From: Neobacillus sp. SuZ13
Lineage (GTDB): Bacteria > Bacillota > Bacilli > Bacillales > Cytobacillaceae
Length of the DNA stretch: 64,000 nt
NCBI RefSeq assembly: GCF_030123365.1
Contig: NZ_CP126107.1
Span: forward strand, 419,501 to 483,500
Direction of reading: 5' to 3'
The translations under genes were made by a program, and so were the position numbers. The notes beneath the pieces were generated by a model, which saw only the letters and a list, made by a program, of their open reading frames with translations, was not told the DNA's origin and ran no database searches. Shown in pieces: positions 46,465 through 54,649 of the stretch (position 1 is the first letter of the stretch; the number at the start of each line of letters is the position of its first letter).

Positions 46465-46671
46465 ATTTATGTTATAAGGCATTGTGAAGCAGAGGGGCAA
46501 TCACTCGAGGCGCAGCTTACTGAAAGAGGAGTTAGGCAAGCGGCTGACTTAACCGAGTTTTTTGCTGATATGAAAATTGACCGTATCATTTCAAGTCCCT
46601 ATTTACGGGCAATCCAGTCAATTGAGCGGGTTGCTGGGCTGGGGGGGCAGGTTAAGCACCCGAGCTGTTAA
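46465..46671 (+). pseudogene. Truncated histidine-phosphatase (phosphoglycerate mutase family) remnant
   Basis: After a stop codon at 46462 the frame reads IYVIRHCEAEGQSLEAQLTE and continues TERGVRQAADL, then IDRIISSPYLRAIQS, which are the RHG active site and following helices of the phosphoglycerate-mutase superfamily (RHC here). It ends after 68 codons, where the family normally has about 180 residues. The original N-terminus is cut by the TAG and no start is usable. The repeat cluster begins right at its end, so a repeat-linked deletion may have destroyed the gene. Confidence 0.8.
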
Positions 46672-46860
46672 ATAAACGGAAGAATTCCTCTTAATTCGAA
46701 ATTATTATTAAAAAAGGCTCAAATAGACGGAGAGATTCCGCCTATTGACTCGAAAAATTCGAAAAGGGGAGATTTTGCTTTGCATAAACGGAAAATCTCC
46801 GCTTATTTACCCCGAAACGAGCTCCATTCTGCATATAACCGGAAAGTCTCCGCTTATTTT
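46672..46860. repeat. Cluster of four 26-bp imperfect palindromes
   Basis: Copies lie at about 46672-46697, 46723-46748, 46784-46809 and 46835-46860. The core of the best two is ATAAACGGAAAATCTCCGCT and ATAACCGGAAAGTCTCCGCT, each nearly palindromic. Start-to-start spacing is 51, 61 and 51 bases. A frame from 46780 to 47049 is just a reading of these repeats. The rest of 46188-46464 shows no gene. Confidence 0.7.
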
Positions 46861-47035
46861 ACTTTTGCTGGCTACTCGGTTAAGGAAAAGACATCTTATT
46901 TAAAAAGAAGTGAGTTTCCAATGGAACCTCATTTTGAGGCATTACGCTTACACGTTGTTTTGTGTCAGCCTTTTTGTCTGATTTCAATAGGTGAAAGGCG
47001 GATAAATGGTTATAATGATGGTGGAGTTGATATAG

Positions 47036-48049
47036 ATGAATTCGAATGAAATCAACGCGCGGATTGACGCGCTTGATTATTTACGAGGTTTTGCCCTCAT
47101 GGGAATTATTTTGGTTAATATTATTCCATTATTGTCAGTGAAATTACCGCTTTCCGGTACCAGCGATGCAACGTATTGGAGGTTTTTAAACTTATTTGTG
47201 GAGGGCCGCTTTTATACGATTTTTACTTTTTTATTTGGTGCCGGGTTTTACATATTTATCTCGAGAGCAATGGCGAAGGGGAAAAATGGGTATGTGTTGT
47301 TTTTACGGAGGATTGTTGTATTGTTTTTACTTGGGTCCATTCATGTACAATTCCATCCAGGAGAAGCATTAACAATTTACGCTGTTTGCGGTCTGATTAT
47401 CTTACCATTTTATAGAGTGAACAAGGTTGTGAATCTTGTTTTTGGACTGGGCATGTTGCTAGTCATAAGTTTGTTTGCTGAAAAAATATTTATGGTAGTC
47501 CCGTTGATGACGCTAGGAATCGCCGCCGGGCAGTTTCAATTATTTGAACGGATGACAAATCAGTGGAAAGTAACTGCCCTTTTTACAGGTGTTATGTTTG
47601 TTTGTAGTGTAGCAGGTCTTATTTATCAGTATCAGTATGCCCCGTTTGCATTTGGATCAGGTGATGTGTCTCATGAAACACAAAGGTTCTTACGGATTGG
47701 AATTATGATTGGTCCGATTGTCTCTGCTTTTTATGTGGGATTGCTGCTTGTACTTCTGAACTTTCCCTTCATCCGGCGGATTCTCTCTCCATTAAAAAGC
47801 TATGGAAGGATGGCGCTGACCAACTATGTTTCACAAACAGCGCTAATCCTCCTCGCCGGAAAAGTTTTTGATCTATTTGATCAATTGGCGTATATCCAAT
47901 CGCTTTATTTGTGTGTGGCGATTTACGTCATTCAGCTTATTTTTAGTACAGTCTGGCTTCGGTTTTTTAGGTTCGGGCCATTGGAATGGGGATGGCGCAT
48001 GTTGACCTATGTGGAAATTCCGCCAATGAGGAAACAGCCATCTTCATAA
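47036..48049 (+). CDS. DUF418 / YeiB-family membrane protein
   Basis: A 337-residue membrane protein with about nine to ten hydrophobic segments. It opens RIDALDYLRGFALMGIILVN, the signature of the YeiB/DUF418 group, related to acyltransferase-type membrane proteins, and ends with a PLEWGWRMLTY motif typical of DUF418. GGTGGAG lies 10 bases upstream of ATG 47036. Single-gene unit with a terminator. Family function is not settled. Confidence 0.85.
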   Translation: MNSNEINARIDALDYLRGFALMGIILVNIIPLLSVKLPLSGTSDATYWRFLNLFVEGRFYTIFTFLFGAGFYIFISRAMAKGKNGYVLFLRRIVVLFLLGSIHVQFHPGEALTIYAVCGLIILPFYRVNKVVNLVFGLGMLLVISLFAEKIFMVVPLMTLGIAAGQFQLFERMTNQWKVTALFTGVMFVCSVAGLIYQYQYAPFAFGSGDVSHETQRFLRIGIMIGPIVSAFYVGLLLVLLNFPFIRRILSPLKSYGRMALTNYVSQTALILLAGKVFDLFDQLAYIQSLYLCVAIYVIQLIFSTVWLRFFRFGPLEWGWRMLTYVEIPPMRKQPSS

Positions 48050-48068
48050 AAGGTGACTCGAAAACAAT

Positions 48069-48117
48069 AAGTCAGTCCTCTAGACTTTAATCAAAGCTGG
48101 GGACTGACTTTATTTTT
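48069..48117 (+). terminator. Terminator of the DUF418 gene
   Basis: AAGTCAGTCC pairs with GGACTGACTT across a 22-base loop, followed by TATTTTT. Confidence 0.75.
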
Positions 48118-48145
48118 GTTAATTGGTTAAGTCAAGAAATGATGG

Positions 48146-48628
48146 TTATTTTTCAATTTCTACATCATGTTCTTTTGCTAGTTTATTCAATTTAGTTTGA
48201 TATTCTCGAAGATGTCTTCGTGCATCCGCCAACATGTCATTAGCCTTTTGAATCAAGTCTGCATCCTGTTCCTCTATCGCCTGTTTAATTATAGCAAAGG
48301 CGTTAAATTGTATATCTGCCCCTTCAATATATATTTCGTGAATTTCTCTTAGCTTATCAGTTTCAATTTTTACAGAATCTAGTTCTTTAATAAATTCGCT
48401 GTAATTGGGAATGACATCACGATTTAAGACATCGTACATGGTTTGATCATTCTGATAGTTTGTACCCGAGACCCCTTCATAGGCCGAAACGGCGGTCTCT
48501 TCTAATTTCGCAGCTTCCTTCATTTCTTTATTTACATAATTAAGTAAATCATCTTGAACAGGATCACTGGAGCATCCAGACAATAAAATCATTATGGGTA
48601 ATAATATAGCCAATAGCCATCTCTTCAC
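48146..48628 (-). CDS. Small helical lipoprotein, unknown function
   Basis: A 160-residue lipoprotein with lipobox LSGC at residue 19, counted from the chosen start. The mature part is charged, Glu/Lys/Asp-rich and predicted to be nearly all helical. I choose GTG 48628 as start since AGGAGG lies 8 bases before it; the earlier GTG at 48637 overlaps that site. Similar short helical lipoproteins occur in Bacillus; no function is assigned. Confidence 0.72.
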   Translation of the reverse strand: MKRWLLAILLPIMILLSGCSSDPVQDDLLNYVNKEMKEAAKLEETAVSAYEGVSGTNYQNDQTMYDVLNRDVIPNYSEFIKELDSVKIETDKLREIHEIYIEGADIQFNAFAIIKQAIEEQDADLIQKANDMLADARRHLREYQTKLNKLAKEHDVEIEK

Positions 48629-48786
48629 TACATTCACCTCCTAATGCCCAATTTATGAGGATCAGGAAGTCCAATATGAGTATGGAACGGATAAAATTAT
48701 TATTCATTATGATGTTGTTTAGGGATAAAAATAAGGGACAAATGTATGATTTTGGTAGTTTAATTGAAAAAAGTTCTCAATTAGTG

Positions 48787-48814
48787 TTGACTTCAAATTT
48801 CTGAATGTTATAAT
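48787..48814 (+). promoter_or_regulatory. Sigma-A promoter of the siderophore importer
   Basis: TTGACT (48787-48792), a 16-base spacer, perfect TATAAT (48809-48814). Confidence 0.75.
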
Positions 48815-48831
48815 CAACTTAATTTGTTAAT

Positions 48832-48850
48832 GATAATGATTTTCATTATC
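48832..48850 (+). promoter_or_regulatory. Fur box of the siderophore importer
   Basis: GATAATGATTTTCATTATC matches the 19-bp Fur consensus at 18 positions and is a perfect palindrome with outer TTAAT/ATTAA flanks. It sits just after the -10 box. Confidence 0.93.
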
Positions 48851-48891
48851 ATTAACGGATCGCTAGAATGATAGAAATGATGGGGACAATT

Positions 48892-49842
48892 ATGAAGAAA
48901 CGATATTTACTGTTAGCGTTAATAATCTTATCTGCAACCTCGCTATTTGTAGGTGTTAGCAGTCTTTCGCCATTAGACTTGCTAGACTTTCAAACAGAGG
49001 AGACACAAATTTTCTTGGTGAGCAGGGTACCGAGACTCGTTGCGATTCTACTCGCGGGGGCTGGGATGAGTATCGCCGGATTGATTATGCAGCAACTGAG
49101 CCGGAACAAATTTGTTTCTCCTACAACCGCTGGAACCTTGGATGCCACCCGACTTGGAATCCTTGTCTCCATGTTGTTATTTGCCAATGCAACTATGCTT
49201 GAAAAAATGGCTGTAGCCTTTGTGTTTGCGCTTGGGGGAACCTTTTTATTCATGCAGATTCTTGACCGAATCAAGTTTAAGGATGCCATTTATATTCCAC
49301 TGATTGGTTTAATGTTCGGTAATATTTTGTCATCGGTTACCACCTTTTTTGCTTACCGAGCAGATGTCATTCAAAATATGTCGGCCTGGCTTCAAGGGGA
49401 TTTTTCGATGATTATGAAAGGTCGTTATGAACTTCTCTACATAAGTATCCCAATTTTAGTCATTGCCTATTTTTATGCCAACCGCTTTACCGTGGCAGGG
49501 ATGGGTGAGGATTTTTCAAAAAATCTAGGTCTTGCCTATCGAAGTGTGGTAAATATCGGGTTGATACTTGTTGCACTAATTACGGCATCCGTTGTCCTGA
49601 CCGTCGGAATTATCCCATTTCTTGGCTTAATTATTCCGAATATTATCTCTATTTTCAAAGGTGACCATTTACAAAAAACGTTGCCGCATACCGCATTTCT
49701 AGGGGCTATTTTCCTCTTGGTTTGTGATATTTTAGGCAGGGTGCTCATTTATCCATATGAGATTTCAATCAGTCTCATGGTTGGTGTGATCGGCAGCGGA
49801 ACGTTCTTATATTTGCTTTTTTGGAGGAAGGCCTATGCGTAA
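48892..49842 (+). CDS. yclN: Iron-siderophore ABC transporter permease, YclN type
   Basis: A 316-residue FecCD-family permease with eight to ten TM helices. Residues such as GLIMQQLSRNKFVSPTTAGT and GLIIPNIISIFKGDH closely resemble B. subtilis YclN as I recall it, part of the petrobactin importer YclNOPQ. I choose ATG 48892 (GGGGAC upstream); ATG codons up to 48868 are possible. The end overlaps yclO by 8 bases. Controlled by the Fur box at 48832. Confidence 0.9.
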   Translation: MKKRYLLLALIILSATSLFVGVSSLSPLDLLDFQTEETQIFLVSRVPRLVAILLAGAGMSIAGLIMQQLSRNKFVSPTTAGTLDATRLGILVSMLLFANATMLEKMAVAFVFALGGTFLFMQILDRIKFKDAIYIPLIGLMFGNILSSVTTFFAYRADVIQNMSAWLQGDFSMIMKGRYELLYISIPILVIAYFYANRFTVAGMGEDFSKNLGLAYRSVVNIGLILVALITASVVLTVGIIPFLGLIIPNIISIFKGDHLQKTLPHTAFLGAIFLLVCDILGRVLIYPYEISISLMVGVIGSGTFLYLLFWRKAYA

Positions 49843-50785
49843 TCCCTTAAGAATGGCCTGTCTCGTATTGATTGCTGCGGGATGCTGTGCCGTATACCTG
49901 ATTCATGATTTAAATGGAAGCTTTGATTATGCGTTGCCAAGGCGGGGAATTAAAGTACTTGCCATGGTGTTGACGGGCTTTACCATCGCATATGCCACCG
50001 TGATTTTTCAAACGATTACACATAACCGGATTTTAACGCCAAGCATTATGGGACTAGATGCCCTTTATCTTTTATTACAGACGGTGATTATTTTCTTTCT
50101 AGGTTCTTCACATCTGGTTGTCACCAATAAACAAATAAACTTTTTACTATCAGTTGCTGTGATGATTGTGTTTGCCCTTTTCTTATATCGATTTTTGTTT
50201 AAAAAGGGTGGCCAGTCCATCTACTTTTTATTATTGATTGGAATTATTGTTGGGACATTCTTTTCGAGTATCTCGACGTTTTTACAAGTGCTGATTGATC
50301 CAAATGAGTTTCTGATTGTTCAAGACCGGATGTTTGCTAGTTTCAATAATATCAATTCAGATCTAGTGTGGATGGCGATTGTCATCGTATTGCTTGTGCT
50401 GATTTATGCATGGCGGTATATAAAGTATCTCGATGTTTTATCACTTGGGCGAGAGACGGCGATTAATCTAGGGGTTCCATATGATTCGATTGTGAAACAA
50501 ATGCTTGTGATTGTTGCCATCTTTATTTCAATCTCAACAGCACTAGTTGGACCGATAACATTTTTTGGATTAATTGTTGCCAACCTGTCCTATCAATTTT
50601 TTCATACCTACAAACACAAGACTTTGATAAGCGGTGCGGTTCTCATGAGTATCATCGCACTTGTCGGGGGACAGTGGTTTGTTGAACGGGTCTTTACTTT
50701 TTCGACGACGTTAAGTGTCATTATCAACTTTATCGGCGGTGTGTATTTCATCTATTTACTGCTTAAGGAGAGGAAAACTGCATGA
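49835..50785 (+). CDS. yclO: Iron-siderophore ABC transporter permease, YclO type
   Basis: A 316-residue second FecCD permease with QTITHNRILTPSIMGLDALY and GPITFFGLIVANLSYQFF motifs. GGAGG lies 8 bases before ATG 49835 inside the end of yclN. ATGA overlap with yclP. The two permeases form the heterodimeric channel. Confidence 0.9.
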   Translation: MRNPLRMACLVLIAAGCCAVYLIHDLNGSFDYALPRRGIKVLAMVLTGFTIAYATVIFQTITHNRILTPSIMGLDALYLLLQTVIIFFLGSSHLVVTNKQINFLLSVAVMIVFALFLYRFLFKKGGQSIYFLLLIGIIVGTFFSSISTFLQVLIDPNEFLIVQDRMFASFNNINSDLVWMAIVIVLLVLIYAWRYIKYLDVLSLGRETAINLGVPYDSIVKQMLVIVAIFISISTALVGPITFFGLIVANLSYQFFHTYKHKTLISGAVLMSIIALVGGQWFVERVFTFSTTLSVIINFIGGVYFIYLLLKERKTA

Positions 50786-51543
50786 TAACAGTGAGATCAT
50801 TGTCAAAGTTTTACGGAAAAAAACCGGTGGTAGAAGATGTTACGATCAATATTCAACCTGGAAAAATAACATCGTTTATAGGCCCAAATGGAGCGGGGAA
50901 ATCGACACTCGTGTCGATGGTCAGCCGTTTGCTCGATGCCGATACGGGTGAAGTGCTGATTGATCAATCAGATGTCCGCAGGATGAAATCTAGTGATTTT
51001 GCCAAGCGGGTTTCGATTTTAAAGCAATCGAATTATATGAATGTCCGCCTCACGATCCGAGAACTTGTTTCCTTTGGGAGATTCCCATATTCAAAAGGGC
51101 GGTTAACGGAGGACGATGAACGGATTGTCGACCAATCGCTCGAGTATATGCATTTAACAGAAATGCAGGATAGCTTTTTAGATGAATTATCCGGTGGTCA
51201 GCGCCAGCGTGCCTTTATTGCGATGGTGATCGCGCAAGATACAGAGTATATTCTCCTTGATGAGCCGTTAAATAATTTGGATATGAAACATTCTGTTCAG
51301 ATTATGAAAATCTTGCGGAGATTGGTGGATGAGCTCGGTAAAACGGTTGTCATCGTTCTCCATGATATTAACTTTGCATCGGTCTATTCTGACCGGATTG
51401 TTGCCATGAAGGATGGTAAGGTCGTGAAGGATGGACCGACCGAGGAGATCATTCAATCAAAAGCGTTGAGTGAGATTTATGATATGGAAATTCCGATTCA
51501 GGAAATCAATGACTGCAGAATCTGTGTTTATTTTAATTCATAA
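50782..51543 (+). CDS. yclP: Iron-siderophore ABC transporter ATP-binding protein, YclP type
   Basis: A 253-residue FepC-type ATPase: Walker A GPNGAGKST, signature LSGGQRQRAFIAM, Walker B YILLDEPLNNLD and His in VLHDINFA. Sits between the permeases and the binding lipoprotein in the order of B. subtilis yclNOPQ. Confidence 0.92.
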   Translation: MITVRSLSKFYGKKPVVEDVTINIQPGKITSFIGPNGAGKSTLVSMVSRLLDADTGEVLIDQSDVRRMKSSDFAKRVSILKQSNYMNVRLTIRELVSFGRFPYSKGRLTEDDERIVDQSLEYMHLTEMQDSFLDELSGGQRQRAFIAMVIAQDTEYILLDEPLNNLDMKHSVQIMKILRRLVDELGKTVVIVLHDINFASVYSDRIVAMKDGKVVKDGPTEEIIQSKALSEIYDMEIPIQEINDCRICVYFNS

Positions 51544-51561
51544 TAAAGGGGAGTTTTGAAC

Positions 51562-52509
51562 ATGAAAAAATGGAATTTATTGAGTCTGATGTTTGTGATT
51601 ATTCTAGTGTTAGCCGCTTGTGGGTCAAATGAAAAGGGGCAAACGGAAACGGCATCTGCCAGTAAGGAAACAGCAGAGAAAATGACGATTAAGCATCAAT
51701 ATGGTGAAGCTGAAGTGAAAAAGAACCCGGAAAAAGTAGTCGTTTTTGATTTTGGTGTCCTTGATACCCTAGACGAGTTAGGTATCGATGTCACAGGGGT
51801 GCCACAAACAGCGGTCCCATCCTATTTGAAAAAATATGCTGATAAGAAATATACGAATGTCGGAAGTTTAAAAGAGCCGGACTTTGAAGCCATTCACGAG
51901 CTGCAGCCAGATGTAATCTTTATCTCAACACGGCAAGCCGAATTATATGATCAGTTTGCTGAGATTGCACCAACGGTCTATATGGGTCTTGACTATGAAA
52001 ACTACATGGAATCCTTCAAGAAGAATATGAACCTAATTGGGGAAATCTTTGGCAAAGAAAACAAGGTAGCTAGTGAATTAAAAGAGATTGATGCTAGTAT
52101 TGAAAAGTTAAATACACAGGTTTCATCCCTTGATAAGAAAGGACTTATTTTGCTAGCAAATGAAGGGAAAGTCAGCGCCTATGGACCAAGCTCCCGTTTC
52201 GGCTTAATCCATGATGTATTTGGGTTTGGGGCAGCCGATCAGGACATCGAGGTATCCACACATGGACAGAGCATTACCTTTGAATACATTATGGAGAAAA
52301 ATCCTGACGTATTGTTTGTGATTGACCGTGCTACGGCAGTCGGTGGAGAAATTGGTGCAAAAGAAATTATTGAAAATGAGTTAGTTAAGAAAACAACTGC
52401 CTTTAAGAATAATAAGATTATCTACCTTGATGCAGACACCTGGTACCTAAGCGGTGGAGGCTTAAAATCTGTTAAATCAATGGCTAAAGATATTGAAAGT
52501 GCATTATAA
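51562..52509 (+). CDS. yclQ: Iron-siderophore-binding lipoprotein, YclQ type
   Basis: A 315-residue class III binding lipoprotein with lipobox LAAC and lipidated Cys20. It contains VVFDFGVLDTLDELG, the GSLKEPDFEAIHELQPDVIF half typical of siderophore-binding proteins, and a C-terminal LSGGGLKSVK. I start at ATG 51562, 9 bases after GGGGAG; a TTG two codons earlier is poorer. In B. subtilis this system takes up petrobactin and similar catecholates; here the ligand is inferred. Confidence 0.9.
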   Translation: MKKWNLLSLMFVIILVLAACGSNEKGQTETASASKETAEKMTIKHQYGEAEVKKNPEKVVVFDFGVLDTLDELGIDVTGVPQTAVPSYLKKYADKKYTNVGSLKEPDFEAIHELQPDVIFISTRQAELYDQFAEIAPTVYMGLDYENYMESFKKNMNLIGEIFGKENKVASELKEIDASIEKLNTQVSSLDKKGLILLANEGKVSAYGPSSRFGLIHDVFGFGAADQDIEVSTHGQSITFEYIMEKNPDVLFVIDRATAVGGEIGAKEIIENELVKKTTAFKNNKIIYLDADTWYLSGGGLKSVKSMAKDIESAL

Positions 52510-52537
52510 TAGATTTATAAAAAGGTAAATAAAATGT

Positions 52538-52584
52538 AAGCATGCAGTTTGATAGAAATATCTGTCTAAACTGCTTGCTTTTTC
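52538..52584 (+). terminator. Terminator of the siderophore importer operon
   Basis: AAGCATGCAGTTT pairs with AAACTGCTTGCTT (small mismatches), followed by TTTCTTT. Confidence 0.75.
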
Positions 52585-52950
52585 TTTGTGAAGATTTTGT
52601 CATTTTACGTAAAAAAATGAGGTTTTATCCGAAGTGGGGAAAGGGTAATGCGAAATATGTATAGTTTCCTCGGAAATAAGCGAATTATAGGCATACTAGA
52701 CCATCTTTCTTAGGTATTTAATAATGTGTGATTGAGGAGATATAGATTAGAAGTGGTTCTATTTTTCTAGATAGTCACAGTAAATAGTTACTATATTAGA
52801 GTATATTTCCAGAAGTCTATTAAGTTCTCAATAGTGTGAAAATGCTGAAATATATAGGAATGGCAAGGGTTTTGTAGTACGATTCTAGTTTACTAAATGT
52901 TAACATTTGTAAATAATTAAGGGGGTTGATAACAAAAAGGGGGGAATTAT
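52585..52950 (+). promoter_or_regulatory. 366-bp upstream region of the M28 peptidase gene
   Basis: No gene beyond a 21-codon frame after GGGG (ATG about 52649). A perfect 14-bp palindrome AAATGTTAACATTT lies at 52895-52908, about 40 bases before the start. It could be a regulator site for secreted-protease control; no factor can be named. Confidence 0.35.
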
Positions 52951-54345
52951 ATGTTTCGTCGGAAATCTATTATTACAATTCTTGCAGCAGGGATGGTTTT
53001 GTCCAGCGGGGCTGTTTATGCTCAAACAATAAGTACACCAAATGGACAATCTGACACAGCCTTTGATAATAAAATTATTAAGAAGATTAGTGCTGATAAG
53101 ATGTATAACAACATTGCTTTGTTGTCAGAGCAGCCAAGGGAAGCGGGAACAGAAGGAGAAGTTCGTGCCGTAAAATACATAGAGGGCGAGTTTAAGAGCT
53201 TAGGCTTTGAAACAAGAGTATTACCATTCCCAATCTATGATTATCGAACAAACCATGTTTGGGTGAAAATTGGTGGAGTCGATATTGCAGGGACTGAACC
53301 GCGTGCCTTTAGCGGCAGCGTAAGCAAAAAGGTAACAGCACAGCTTGTGAATGTTGGGAAAGCAAAACTTGGGGAAATTCCAGATGGAGTTGCAGGGAAA
53401 ATTGCTTTGGTGGAACGAGGGGACATCACGTTTATTGAAAAAGTACAAAATGTGTTAAACAAAGGTGCAGTTGGTGTCCTCATGTATAACAGCAATCCAA
53501 ATGGTAACAACTTTGGACAAGCGGCTGAAGGGCAAAATATACCGGCAGTAGCGATTACACGGGCCCAAGGCTTGGCTTTGGTGGAGCAATTAAAGTCTGG
53601 ACCAGTTGAGGCAACCTTAGATGTAGATATCGAAAAGATCGAGAAAACCTCTTATGTTGTTGAAGCTAAATTGAAGCCGAACAAGAATAAGGATACTGGC
53701 CAAATCGTTACAGTCGGTGCCCACCATGATTCTGTTCATGGGGGACCAGGGGCAAACGATGATGCTTCAGGGGTATCCGCCGTTCTAGAATTAGCAAGGA
53801 TTTTCGCAAAAGCGCCAATTGATACGGAGGTTCGTTTCTTAACCTTTGGTTCAGAGGAAAGAGGTTTAGTAGGATCATCTTTTTACGCTTCACAGCTTCC
53901 GCAAAGTGACGTGGATCGTATGGTTGCCCACTTCCAAATGGATATGATCGGCGGCCGTGATGCCGGAGCGGATCATCCGGCGGGCGGCTTAATTATGTAT
54001 ACGATTGACGGTAAGAAGAACCTAGTTACCGATTTAGGTGCTGCAGCAGGAGTAAGGACGATGAATGTGGCTATTCCTTATGGACAATTAGGGCGAAGCG
54101 ACCACCAGCCGTTCCATGAATTAGGAATTCCATCCGCACTATTCATCCACTCACCGGTAGAGCCGTGGTACCATCAGCCAACAGATACATTAGATAAAAT
54201 CAGCAAGGAAAAGCTGCAGCAGGCTGCGGAGATTGTTGGTGCATCCGTCTATCAAATTGCGCGTCCGGAAACACCAGCATTAGAAAAGGCACATGTTGCA
54301 GCAGGAACTGTTGACTACGATTTTGAGGACCGCCCAGTCGATTAA
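52951..54345 (+). CDS. Secreted M28-family zinc aminopeptidase with PA domain
   Basis: A 464-residue secreted peptidase. A signal peptide (cut near residue 24, after VYA) precedes a split M28 domain with an inserted PA domain (about 115-220, VGVLMYNSNPNG). Metal and catalytic residues are visible: His258 and Asp260 in GAHHDS, Asp270 in GANDDASG, Glu302/Glu303 in SEERG, Asp331 in MDMIGG, and a late His in PWYHQPTD. It resembles B. subtilis YwaD-type aminopeptidases. Ribosome site GGGGGG at 11 bases. It probably works with the M14 peptidases downstream in external peptide use. Confidence 0.9.
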   Translation: MFRRKSIITILAAGMVLSSGAVYAQTISTPNGQSDTAFDNKIIKKISADKMYNNIALLSEQPREAGTEGEVRAVKYIEGEFKSLGFETRVLPFPIYDYRTNHVWVKIGGVDIAGTEPRAFSGSVSKKVTAQLVNVGKAKLGEIPDGVAGKIALVERGDITFIEKVQNVLNKGAVGVLMYNSNPNGNNFGQAAEGQNIPAVAITRAQGLALVEQLKSGPVEATLDVDIEKIEKTSYVVEAKLKPNKNKDTGQIVTVGAHHDSVHGGPGANDDASGVSAVLELARIFAKAPIDTEVRFLTFGSEERGLVGSSFYASQLPQSDVDRMVAHFQMDMIGGRDAGADHPAGGLIMYTIDGKKNLVTDLGAAAGVRTMNVAIPYGQLGRSDHQPFHELGIPSALFIHSPVEPWYHQPTDTLDKISKEKLQQAAEIVGASVYQIARPETPALEKAHVAAGTVDYDFEDRPVD

Positions 54346-54379
54346 TCAAATTTCAAACAGTCCTAAAAAGAAAGAGACA

Positions 54380-54417
54380 CGCTTGGCCACCTTCCTGTGG
54401 TCTAAGCGTTTTTTTGT
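54380..54417 (+). terminator. Terminator of the M28 peptidase gene
   Basis: CGCTT and a short CCAC/GTGG inner stem pair with AAGCG, followed by seven T residues. Confidence 0.75.
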
Positions 54418-54466
54418 ATCAACACCTACCCGCGGTGGTCCATGTATGGTGGACAAAATGTACAAT

Positions 54467-54544
54467 AGTGTCCTTTTATAGTGTCCTTTTATAGTGCCTG
54501 ACACCCCACTTTACACCCTACCTGACACTCCACTTTACACTGTC
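54467..54544. repeat. Nested short tandem repeats including a dispersed-repeat copy
   Basis: Two perfect 13-bp copies of AGTGTCCTTTTAT (54467-54492) run into GTGCCTGACACC (54494-54505), then two 24-bp units that begin CCTGACAC and share CCACTTTACAC (54497-54520, 54521-54544), with a third decayed unit after. The GTGCCTGACACC part is one of the dispersed copies noted further on. Confidence 0.75.
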
Positions 54545-54649
54545 CTAACACCATACTGATATCCGACTTGTAAAATTCTTCTTTTCTTTATCGAAAAACT
54601 CTGTAAAATGGAGATTAAGAGTATAATTGATGTGTTTGGAGAGATCTCT

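Noticed and set aside
46780..47049. 89-codon plus-strand frame
   Set aside because: It is mostly a translation of the palindromic repeats and overlaps the ribosome site of the DUF418 gene.
52649..52714. 21-codon frame upstream of the M28 peptidase
   Set aside because: A purine-rich stretch precedes it, but the length and lack of context give no support.
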